Positions 40,661 to 51,800 of a stretch of DNA of 64,000 nucleotides are shown here, in pieces. The translations under genes and the position numbers were made by a program. The first letter of the stretch is position 1. Each line of letters begins with the position of its first letter. Location of the stretch: the NCBI GenBank assembly GCA_963693285.1, contig OY848928.1, positions 868,501-932,500 of the forward strand, in the 5' to 3' direction. This DNA comes from Xestospongia muta. Lineage: Eukaryota; Porifera; Demospongiae; Haplosclerida; Petrosiidae. Under the pieces are notes generated by a model. It worked only from the letters and a program-made list of their open reading frames with translations, had not been told where the DNA came from and ran no database searches.

Positions 40661-43210
40661 ATGGAAGCAAGCCAAACAAATGAACCAAGCAAATTAGAAG
40701 CAGACTCTCAGGCAGAAATCAGCAAAGATCAATCGATTTCAGATCAAACAAGCTCACCAAGTGACACCAAAGATTCAAAAAATGACTTTGAAGACGAGAA
40801 CAATCAATGGCAGACAGAATCGGAAGCATTTCTACTGAGTGAGGATCAAAATGAAAGACACAAAAGCTCACTCTGTCCTTGTAATAATTTTCAGTCATTT
40901 ATTCAATTGTATCGCTCATCCAATCCACAATCAAAGATAACACCATTTGCAGTAGTACTTCTGGTCGTTCTTTTACTGATTTACATTCTCAATCAAGCTG
41001 ACCGACTTGTGCTAGCTGTTCTCATACCATCAGGCTTAAGATGTGATGATAGCACCAACAGCAACACGTCTGATGAAAGCTGCCTTGTCCACGTCTCCAG
41101 TAATGATACAGAGCTTATAAATTCATCTGATAATACTGACTGTATACCTTTCAACGATGCTGAACAAGGACTATTAACAGGGCCTGCATTTATTGTCATT
41201 TATGTTGTAACTGGTCTCCCTTTAGCTTGGCTAGCAGATACTCGATCACGTTCCTTGGTGCTTTTGATAGGGGTTGGGTTATGGTCAGCCATTGTCCTAT
41301 TAACTGGGTTTGTAAGGAAGTTTTGGGAGTTGCTATTGCTAAGAATATTACTAGGAGTTGGAGAGGTGAGTAGATTGGTAACAGTTAGATACCTTGATCT
41401 AGTGCTACTCTACATGTTGTATATATAAAATGATTATTCTTTTTGTAGGCCTCTTTTAATCCTGTGGCCTACTCACTTATGGCAGACTTCTTTCCACCTC
41501 GTAATAGAGCATTTGTTTTCTCCATTTATCATTATGGCGTCTATTTCGGTAAGCCTTTACCATATATGGCATTACGCAAATATGACATGACTACATGACC
41601 AACAGCTGGTTTATCAGTGACATACTCTAACTTAAGTAAATTCACATTAGCATCTAATGTATCATTCACTACTTCATAATGAACTCACACTACAATGTCC
41701 ATATGTTCTATTGTTTGATAATGAAAACACTTTTCCCTCAATAGTAGTTTACACTCTTGTACTTTATAGGTGGTGCATTTGGTTGGATGTCAGGTGCTAT
41801 CAACAACGAGTTAAATTGGAGGTGGACATTTATATTGTTAGGTATAGTAGGGTTTGTACTACTTCCAATGGCATTGTTGGCAATGTGGGAACCAAAGAAC
41901 ATTAGGGAGAGACGAAAGCAGAGAATCAAAGGAAAGGCAAGATATTCGATTAGGGTATGTCAACAAGTACTGTGAATGGTGGTGCTTAAATCTTTAAATC
42001 TTGATAAGCCTTGGTATATAACAATGTAGTATTACTCAGGACTAACTTGTGACTTGTATAGAGTTAATTATGTTGACAATAATATTTATAACTTGGAGTA
42101 CATGGCATTGTTAATTTTTGGTCTGTTCTGTAGGAGGTGTTCGTATATCTCATAAAATGTCCTCCTTATATGATGCTCTTAGTGGCTGGTTCCATACGTA
42201 ATATATCAGGATATGCATTAGGTTACTGGTTGCCAACATACTATGTTAGAGTATTCCAGCTGGACTCTGGTTACTATGGTATCAGAGTGGGTCTTGTTGT
42301 GCTGTTTGGTGGTGGAATTGGCTGTTTTTTAGGAGGCATTTTATGTGATTGGTGAGTTATTAATAGTACATACTTTGATGTTGGTAATATACACTACTGA
42401 CTAGGTTGTCAAGATATAGAAGAGGAGCAAAGGCATTTGTGATTGCTGTTTCTCAGGTAAGTTAGATACAGCATATATTTTAGCATAGCTGTTAATACAA
42501 TCTTCTTACTATATGTACACTGACCAAATAGGAATAATGATGTTTCTTTTTTCTAGCTATTAGCAGCCCCTAGTATAATTGGTGTGTTAATAGTTAATTC
42601 ACCAAGTGCTTCATTTGGGCTGTTAGTAATAGCTTATATCACAGCTGAAACATGGTTAGGACCAGCAGCTGCAATAGTTCAGGTACATATGCATAGTCAT
42701 ATCTATTGTATTCAGGTCATTTTGTTCTTCAGGATGTGACTTTGCCAGCTATGAGGGCTCAGGCTTCTGCTGTATATATTGGTGTAATAACAATAGTAGC
42801 AAGTATTGGACCAGTATTGGTAAGAGCCACTATAATACACACACTCAGTTGGGACAGGGTCTCAATATTAATTGAATAAGCTAATTGAAGGAGGAAATAA
42901 TTAATATTGATAAAATTAATGACTTAAATTCCTCCTTTCTCAGGTTCCTGCTTTTTTAGATCTTCCCGCCTTTTCTGATTGTATTGGTATACGCTATGCT
43001 CTTCTATGCACTGTTCCTACATTTTATGTTATATCAGCTGTTCTCTTTTGGGTATTAGGGATGGTAATGAAGTGTTGGGTTACCAAACAGAAGCAGAAAT
43101 CCAACGGCTATGCTACTTTCACAGACGAAGTTGACAGTGACCCGATAAGAGATGATAACTCTGATAGTCAGTCGTCTCAATCTCGCAGTAGCCCTAGTAG
43201 TGAATGGTAA
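40661..43210 (+). CDS. Spinster-like major facilitator superfamily transporter
   Basis: Eight exons: 40661-41365, 41449-41548, 41770-41954, 42134-42351, 42405-42456, 42557-42681, 42733-42820, 42945-43210. About 110 hydrophilic N-terminal residues precede TM1 (ITPFAVVLLVVLLLIYILNQ). The TM1-TM2 loop is long and has several N-glycosylation sequons and four Cys. MFS signatures: WLADTRSRS after TM2 and RILLGVGEASFNPVAYSLM in TM4, followed by FFPPRNRAFVFSIYHYGVYFG and WRWTFILLGIVG, the pattern of the spinster (SPNS) branch that exports sphingosine-1-phosphate or lysophospholipids. Substrate here is unknown. I start at 40661 rather than the in-frame ATG 40616 because the intervening bases look like a short intron. 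Confidence 0.78.
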
Positions 43211-43453
43211 AGAAAGATTATGCTAGCTTAATAGTTCTTCAATTCATTAGTCGATAATTAATATTGTTTTTTATTGTTTTATATCGTGTGTACTATAAAA
43301 TTTGCTGTGTTATACGTGATCCTTGGAACTATCTTGGAATTATTAAATTTGCTCATTACTTTACTATGGTATCACATCCTGTACGGAACAATACATGTTT
43401 AGGGCTTATTTGTTATAGGCAGCCACTCCTGTCAGGCATGGCAGCGTGGTAAG

Positions 43454-45316
43454 ATGGTTTTCTTTCGAAGACGGACACGTACTCGTCGCAAAGGACTGGT
43501 CTTATTAGCTTTACTGTGTATCTCGTCGTCTGCTCTAGTCAAAATAGTCTTTAAAGGTGAGAAAATCTACCAGAACTATCTCCACCAATCGGCCGTTCGA
43601 GGACAGTCAGGTGTACAACTGAAGTCAATTAATTTATTCTTAATCAAGGGCTCTCTTTCCAGACCAACCTCTCTTCCTTCCACTGTTACCACTCAACGAC
43701 ACAATGCCTGTACTAATCGAAATTGTCTAAATGTCCTTTCAAGTTCTGATCACTTAATTTACAATCAGTGTACCAGCAGTGCCCTGCGTAGAGGACAACT
43801 TCATGATGATACTTGCCAATTCATTGATGGTACAAACAGAAAACCAATCGCATTAGCCAGCTTTCCCGGGAGCGGGAACACATGGGTTAGAGGATTGTTG
43901 CAAAAAGTTACTGGCATTTGTACAGGCTCTTTATATTGTGATAGAGATCTCCGATGTCATGGGTTTCTTGGCGAAGGGATCTACAGTGGATCTGTGTTGG
44001 TTACAAAAACTCATAAAACTAACAATAAAAAGGCAAAACGGAATCAAATGAATAACCCTCGTGTTAATTTTACTCGAGCAATTCTCATTGTTCGCAATCC
44101 ATTCGATGCCATAGTTTCAGAAAGAAACAGACAGATATTACAACATAGTAACAGAAACCAATCCAAAGTGTTGTTTAACTCAAGTCATCTTGAAAGCATA
44201 GGAGAAAACTATTTTGGTAATCTCAAGGTGTTTATATAATTACACATACCTATACTAGATAACTACCTACTGTTTAGTGTTTAGAGTCTATTTCGCAGGA
44301 ATAGTGTGTACATATCATTAATTTTATGACACAATCACACAATGACTAACAGAAGATAACACTTTACTAGTAGTACTACAGTTGTAATAATTAGTTAAGT
44401 TAGTGTTCTAAAATGACTCACCGTTACATCCTACCTCATACCTAATGAATACCCATTATTCTAGGGTATTGCTATTATTACTATATAAGCGGGTATCAAG
44501 TTATTACAATTATTGTATCCATTTAGGTCAAAATAAAGAATGGAATCAATTCGTTAATAGTCGTATATCAAGGTGGAAAAAAATGATTGCATTCTGGTTA
44601 GTTGACTGGCAACATCCAGTGATTGTGGTCACTTATGAACAACTAAAGGAACAGACGTCACATGAAATTAAAAAAATGTTAGACTTTATTGGATTACATG
44701 AGTTAAGTTTGCAAGAAATACAAGCCAGGCTAGGCCAAGGATATAGGTAAGATATATCACACAGTGAAATATTAACAGAATAATATCTGATTGTAAACGT
44801 TCTATATATCTAATAAAAAAATGTAAAATATTTTTATAATCACAACAAATTATTTTAAGCTAATTAACAATCACTACATCCACAAGACATATATCTTGTC
44901 GGTAGTATTATAGAAATTTAAAATATAAATTTGTGTCCATGTAGCTAGTCACTGTAAGTATTATTAGAGTAATTAGGATGACAAGTAGTGTGGTCTGAGT
45001 GAACAAATTATGGTATATCCCATATCCGATGGCACATATCTTCTAACTAATTTGTGTCTGTGTGTCTTTTCTATATGTAATTATCTTTAACTTATTAATA
45101 CAAAATGTCTGCTTGATCTTTGATAGTTATTTCAAATGAGTTATCTTGTTTCATAGGTCTTACCAAAGACGTCGTCATGGGAACTTTACACATTACACTG
45201 TACAACAATTATCAACAATTAATGAACACATATCCCAGACAAGACTTATTCTTTCTATCAATAACAAAAATCACCTGTTATCTCTTCATTCTTATTTAAA
45301 ACACAAGACATTATAG
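43454..45316 (+). CDS. WSCD-like type II membrane sulfotransferase
   Basis: Three exons, 43454-44216, 44527-44746 and 45157-45316, close in phase to 380 residues. A short basic cytosolic tail, signal anchor (LVLLALLCISSSALVKIVF) and a stem of about 100 residues precede the catalytic domain. The 5'-phosphosulfate loop is LASFPGSGNTWVR, followed by TGSLYCD, GFLGEGIYSG, TKTH, and the 3'-phosphate motif AILIVRNPFDAIVSERNR. The order and the end (VIVVTYEQLKEQ, then RRRHGNFTHYT) match the WSCD1/2 family, Golgi enzymes recently assigned as sialate O-sulfotransferases. The two WSC domains of the vertebrate proteins are absent. Acceptor unknown. Confidence 0.78.
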
Positions 45317-46094
45317 TTTCTCAATCAATCCATCTTATTTCTTTATATTTTTTATCATTTTTACATTTATTTTGTACTATTGAATTAATTAATGTTTGTC
45401 TTGGAATTATCTGAAAGGAAATTTATTAAAAAATCTATTATATTACAATCAACCAGATTTACTGGAATTTAGTGCTAGATTATACATATACAAGAGTTTC
45501 TAAGTTTGACAAGAGAGATTAAAAATATTCGGGAGTTAGTTGACCTGTCAGCAATTGATACATAATAATTGGCATTGTTCGAATATGCAGCTGGAACAAA
45601 AGAGAAATACATTATTATTAGAAGTAATTGAAATATTGTGACTCAGAAACAAAGCCATCAATTACATCATCCATTATTCATTATTTTTCAATATTTTTTC
45701 TATATTCATATAATTAAAGTTATCATACCACATATGGTATGGTAATGTTTTACAATATGAGACCGATTTGTTCACAGACAAGATTATATACATGTTGCTA
45801 TGGCAACTAGAGTGACTAACACTAATTCAATAAGGTATGAACATATTATGCGTTTTGATAAATTAATTAATCTAATATTTACAAGCAACGAAAATCAATT
45901 ATTAATTAATTAATTATTAACTTGATATGAGTCATAATATTGATGGGTGTGGTTTTAAATTGTGCTCATTCAGGATAATTGACAGCTGGTAGTTAAGACA
46001 AGACAATTTTATATTGTCCTTAGATTAACAAAAGATAGTCCATTGACTACTTCATATAGTTATATATTATTATTGATATAATTATAACTTTCTA
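45317..46094. other. Convergent intergenic spacer
   Basis: 778 bp of AT-rich sequence between the sulfotransferase and APBA stop codons, including ATTAATTAATTAATTATTAA near 45900. No gene, tRNA or long repeat seen. Confidence 0.5.
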
Positions 46095-46732
46095 TCATAG
46101 ATTGTTGATGTATGGTTCTACTGTATGTAGAGGTACTATTATTCTATTCAAACTTACATCTCCAACAGTAGTTGATAACATGTGTACTATTTCCTCATGT
46201 GACATTCCTACAGCACTAGTTCCATTAATTTCAATTATCCTATGACCAACTCTGATACCACTACGTTCGGCTATAGACCCTCTCCATAAGGAACAAATCT
46301 GAGCGAGAGAGAGAGAGAGATTATAAAAAGTGATTTATAGCCTCATACATACATTGCCTTCTTTAACTGTAAATCCTAGTTGAAATTTAAGGTCAGGTCT
46401 CATTATGGTAACATCCACTACAGCAGGTGAACAACATGTCAACATTTTAACAACTGTTTGATAGCGACATTTCTGAGAGAAGATAACTGACAGAGACAAT
46501 AGAACAAGTAGAACTAACTTTGATCTGTTCAATGGCCACCTTTAAAGGTAACCCTACTAAACTAACACCATTGATTGATATGATCTGATCACCTACATTA
46601 ACCAGTCCAGACTGACAGGCAGCACCATTTTTACTCATATGAGCAATAATACAAGATGGAATAGCTGATCCATAACCAGAATCAATAACTGATAAACCTA
46701 GTATATCTCCTTTATGCTTGGCAAATGTAATC

Positions 46733-46772
<40 letters not shown>

Positions 46773-48641
46773 GTCATTTATAGAATAGGACTCACTTCTT
46801 TGGTCTTGTTGTCATCTTTTAGAGAGTTCAATTCAGCCTCAGATTTGCTTTGTGCATTTAAAACATGTTGATATTCAAATTGATCAAGTGCTTCCTCCTG
46901 AAATATATATGGTATATACTATGGTTGCTAGGAGACAATGTATTACACACTTGAATACCATGTGATCTAAGAAACTCTTTATATGCAGTACTAAAGGCTT
47001 GTCCTATAACCATTGCAACTTCTCTAGGCTAAAATGTTAAGAAATTAGCAAATATAATGAATGACAAGGTATCTTCTCTACTCACGTCTGCTGTGTCTAG
47101 AACATGGCAAGTTAGTTTGACTGGACTGTTTGGAGTAGAGGGAACAGTTCGATGAGCCATAATAACTAGCGATCCCTCTATATCAGCTACATAAGACACA
47201 GTTTTGAGTGGATGAGTCATTAAATCGACCTGAAATGCAAAATAAGAAATAAAAGATAATAAAAAAAAAAAAAATGTCAGCGCCCGGGATCGAACCGGGG
47301 ACCTTGCGCGTGTGAGGCGCACGTGATAACCGCTACACTACGCTGACTACCTGGGTAATGGGAGATTTCAAACACTTCTCTAACTTTACCTGAGTTGCCT
47401 TGTCTGCTATAATCAAACTTTTAGTACTAATCTTAAGTTCTATATCAATTCTTGGTTGTGTTTCATTCTCCGGATCCTGTAATTCCAAGAATTCAATCAA
47501 TAAAATTACATTTACTTAAATAACCTTTATCAATTTGACTGCTTCTCTAGCTTGTTGCATTCTCACTGTCTTTTGTGTTGATGAGAATATAATAGGAGTA
47601 GACCCAAGATACTATTTGTATACAATAAAAGACATAAAAGTAGTTCATTTCATTTAAAAAATTATAGAATAACTTATATATTATTTAGTGAACAGAGCAT
47701 TTAATACTGTTACAATCTGACTTACTTGTGCTTGATAAGTTATACCAGTGACTAATTGTTCAGTTGTATATTGTGGCATCCCAGGAATTGAATTTCCTAA
47801 TAAAGAGTAGAGATGATATGATCATAATAGTTATAAGATTTACTCGTGGGTGAAGTAGGAGAAATAGCAGGCACCTAACAAAAGGAAAATAACTAAATAA
47901 ACTAAGTTATGTAGATAGAGATGTTAGTAATAGCACTATTTCAAGTAAAACAACATTAGATACATACATACTACAACTTACTTGTGTTTGTTCTTCAGAT
48001 GATTCATCTTGACTGGGTTGTTGTTGATCAGGTGAAACTGGTAACTGTATTCTCTCAATATTATCAGAAAAGCGAACACGCCTCTCTTCATTATTTGTTC
48101 TCCCTTCTTGTTCCTCTTCTTCTCCTGCAGGTGCTGTATTATCCTCTTCTTCTCCCGTAGGTGTTTCATTAGATTCCTGGCTCATCTGGTCACTTGCTCT
48201 GTCATCATCCTCTCTCTCTAATTTCACACCTGCTCTCTCTAATATTGAGTTTCTATCAAAGAAGGATGACTCTGAAGAGTTTCCATTAATGACTTCCACT
48301 TTAGTACCATTAGTAGGTGTGGTTTGTGTTTCTGACAATTGTGATGTTTCTGACGTGTGTTCTGGTGAAGGCGGAGGTGAGATGGAGTCAGTGTTTGTGG
48401 GTTCATCAACTTTAACAGTAACATTTGAGTTTTCTTGAGCTGATAAATTTTCTGTAGTTTCAATAGAATCATCTTGAGGATGAGTAATTGCCGGTGGTTC
48501 ATTCACGGGGCTTTGAGTAGTGGGTGATCTCTCAACTAATTCTTGATCATCTTGTACTAAATTTAATGATTGTTCTTGGTCTGTTGATTTATTGGTGACT
48601 GATGCTGCTTCCGGTACAGAAGGAGTCTCTACATCATCCAT
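46095..48641 (-). CDS. APBA: APBA / Mint / X11 (LIN-10) adaptor: PTB plus two PDZ domains
   Basis: Start ATG 48641 ([14 protein letters not shown]). The N-terminal about 240 residues are acidic, disordered and Glu/Ser/Thr-rich. PTB domain across 46780-47860: [74 protein letters not shown]1 (about 46500-46760): [23 protein letters not shown]2 (46095-46420): [35 protein letters not shown]. The domain order PTB-PDZ-PDZ and the linker sequence are specific to the APBA family, which binds APP-type NPxY tails and organises exocytic trafficking. The gene ends [10 protein letters not shown] if the last exon is read through its GTAAGT. The tRNA-Val gene lies in the intron between 47230 and 47390. Two introns have (TC)n tracts at their acceptors. 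Confidence 0.88.
46305..46321. repeat. Short (GA)n at a 3' splice site
   Basis: In APBA sense a (TC)8 tract followed by GCTCAG, the acceptor of the PDZ2 exon ending at 46298. Confidence 0.8.
46734..46769. repeat. (GA)n microsatellite at a 3' splice site
   Basis: In APBA sense a (TC)18 tract whose last unit runs directly into TAG, the acceptor of the exon ending at 46731. Confidence 0.88.
47276..47347 (-). tRNA. tRNA-Val(CAC): tRNA-Val, anticodon CAC, nested in an APBA intron
   Basis: 72 nt. The acceptor stem is fully paired (GTCAGCG with CGCTGAC). D arm TAGTGTAGCGG (A box), anticodon stem-loop TGCGC-CTCACAC-GCGCA with CAC at positions 34-36, and T arm CCCGG-TTCGATC-CCGGG (B box) are all intact. 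On the transcribed minus strand the gene is followed within 2 nt by a run of 14 T, a Pol III terminator. No CCA is encoded, as expected for a eukaryote. It lies in the sense orientation of the host intron. Confidence 0.96.
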
Positions 48642-48824
48642 CAGCTAAACAATGGTTAAAACTCTGGATTCAGTAAGAAATTATTTTGATGGAATAAATA
48701 GAAAAACTAGTACTGTTCGTTTAAATTGATAAATACGGTTGACTATTCAGTGTCAGGTTTGGGTGGGGCTGAATAAAGGAATATTAATCGAGGTGGGAAA
48801 GAGACGCACTCATACACAGCAGTC
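48642..48824. promoter_or_regulatory. 183-bp bidirectional promoter APBA / coiled-coil gene
   Basis: Start codons on opposite strands 183 bp apart; no recognised core motif. Confidence 0.5.
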
Positions 48825-51800
48825 ATGGAAAATCCAACTGTAAGTAATAGCATATGTAATATTAACAATACATTGCTTTCAAACATAATAGGAATCTTCT
48901 GTAGGAGGAAGATCGAGAATTCCTGTACCAATACGAGATGGAGGACAGCATCGAAGTGCCAGTCAAGGATCCCCAAGATCTCCAATGACAAGTCCAAGTA
49001 GACTATCTGCCCAATTTCCAACTGGAAGTTCAAGCAGAATACCAGGTAGATAATACATTATGGATCTGCAATTGCATATAGTACAAATGTAGTCAAAGAG
49101 ATATTAGAGATTATTATAATTATTACTTTATTGCAGTGCCATCATCCAAATTGTCTCCTCAACATGCACAAAAAGATGCAAAGAATGTTGCATATTCAAA
49201 AAGTGCTACTCCATGCTCCATTTCTCCAACACCTTCTTCACCCTCGACTTCTTCAGTCTATTCACACACAACTGTTCCAAGTCATGATGGCAGCCTTGTA
49301 CACACTCCCCAAATTACTCCTCAACACACAAGAAGCTATGAAAGTAATTTTAACGAAGATAGCAAGAGTGATGAGAGAGTTAGTCCAGCACTAGAATCAG
49401 ACTCTCTTTATCAGTCTAGAGGATTATATTTCAAGGGAAATGATACTGACAATAAGTCCAGTTCTAATGCTTCCACTGAGTTTGCTTCAACAATTAAAAT
49501 GGATGACTCTCCATGTCACAAAACAAACTTGGTATCTGATGTACAACAGGAGAATAATATACTTAGCCACTTTTTGGAAACAGGTCTTCCTGTTCACTCA
49601 AGCCCAAGTGTTCTCTATCCCTTTTCTCTTGTAACACAAAGAGAATTGGGAAGTGGTTTTCCATCAGAAGAACCTTTCAGCGGACCACATCCTCCTCAAA
49701 GAACTGATAGTATGGAATCCATTGCTGCCCAATCAGATACCAGTACTCTGTCCTTCTCAACTATCAGCATACCATCAAAAGTATCTGTCACCTCTGGCAA
49801 AGAAAGCGATAATGTAACCCTTACAAATTTGCTAACTTCTCATCAACATATGTCAGCGACAAGTGATGAAAGTAGGGATGCATTAAAGCTTAAGGCACTC
49901 CTTTCAGGACAAGGTAATAATACCCTGTTAAAGTCAAAACTGGATGAAGTGAAATCAACTAAGGTATAAATAATGATTATATAAAGTACAATGCTACCTA
50001 TAAAGTCATTTCGTAGCATTTAACAATACTTGTTTGCAGGATTCTATTGAGAAAGAGCTTCAAGAGACCAAATCCATGGTGGAATTTCTAGAGAATGAAA
50101 ACAGAACCCTTAGAGAAAGATGTTCAAAATCTGAAGGTGTATACATGAAACCATATTCATTGAAAGTACCTGTGAAATATTGTACTTTTACATTTCTTTT
50201 ACAAATTAAGTTAACACCTATTTATTGCATAAGAAACAATTTACATTCATTCACACTCTTTGTCTATCTTTAGAGTTGACATTTACTTGTTGTTCTTTTC
50301 TTTTAGTTAATATCTCATCTCTTGAATTAATGGTTGCTCAATTTGAAGAACAAGCAGATCGCCTAAAACATGAACACATGTTGCAAACAGAACAAGCTAC
50401 TGAGAATGAACTAATAGAAAGAGAGAAACTTCTAGAACAGCTCTCTCAATTGATGCAAGATAAAGAAACAGTTACAGATAAAGTGAGTTTTAAAGACAAT
50501 AAAAGATGCATGTGCTATGTTACTTCTTACAGCTGTTAGCACTCCAAAAGGAGCATGCTTTATGTACCAAACAATTCCACATTGCTTCAGCTGCTAACTC
50601 AGATACAGAGAAGCAAGTCACATCTCTTAAAGTGGAGCTTCATGCAACTCAAGACAAAGTTAGACAACTTCAGGATGCATTGAGAAATGCTGAGAAAGAA
50701 ATTCATGTTATGCAAAGAAATTTTGAGTTAGAAAAAGGTCATTCTAATGAAATAGAGATGTCACTTGATTCTACACGACAAATGCTTGAGAGAACAACAA
50801 AAAAGCTAGAAGATGTTCATCAACAAAATTCCTTAAAAGATGATCTTTTGAGTAGGAAAGAAAGCCAACTGTCTCTAATACAAGGGGAACTTAATAAGAT
50901 AAAGGAGGATTACCACAGTGCTACCAGTAGCTGCCAGTCTCTCACAGTTGAGGTGCAAATGATTAGCAAAGATTTGAACAGCAAGAAAGAACAGCTTCTT
51001 GAAGCACAAAAAAGAAGAGAAGATAGTGAAGCCTCAATCAAAGAGCTTGGTGAGAAATTGTCTTCTTCTGAAAGAGAAATGACAGAGAAAAACATGATGC
51101 TCATGGGAGAGAAGAAGGAAAACGAACAACTTGCAATTGAAATTACGACCTTAAAAAAGAAGATACAAGATTTGGAACATGAGGTTTCTCTTAAAGATGC
51201 CACATTGAACAAACAAGAAAGAGAGATGGCTGCTGTAATAGTTGACAAAGAAAATGCAGAGGCTCTGAATACTGAGCGAGAAAGCGAGTTAAGAAGTGCT
51301 CAGTTTTCAAAAGGGCACGAGATTGCAGAGCTGAACAAACAAGTTGTCTATTTTGATGCACAAAGTAAACAATTAAAGGAGGTAAGTAGACACTGAAAGC
51401 ATTTATAATATCTATATTTCTTTTATGTTTGTGAACAGTTGATTTCTAAGAAAGATGAAGTCATTAAAAGTTTGACACTCCAAAATAAATCATTACAATC
51501 TACATTGGAATTTGAAAGAGAGGAGAAATCGTCTCTTAACTATGAGGCAACAAGTTTAAAAGAGAAAATACAAGCTGTTGAGGAACAATGTCGACACTTG
51601 GAGAAAGAGAAACAGAATTTATCATTTGAAGCTGAAACAAAAGTATGTATCAACTATACTGTATACTGTGCTAATGTTTTTTAGGCCAAAGCCTTTGATG
51701 ATGCTGAGAATTCTATGAGAAAACAGCTCCAAGCTCTAGAAAATGAAACAAAACTGAAAGATACAAAACTTCATTCGATGTTGGTACAACTCAGTCAAAA

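Noticed and set aside
46095..46150. Extra APBA exon after the GTAAGT near 46150
   Set aside because: Reading through gives an immediate plausible C terminus; I found no better downstream exon. Left as uncertain.
50910..51248. ORF antisense to the coiled-coil gene
   Set aside because: Shadow of the Lys/Glu/Gln-rich coding strand.
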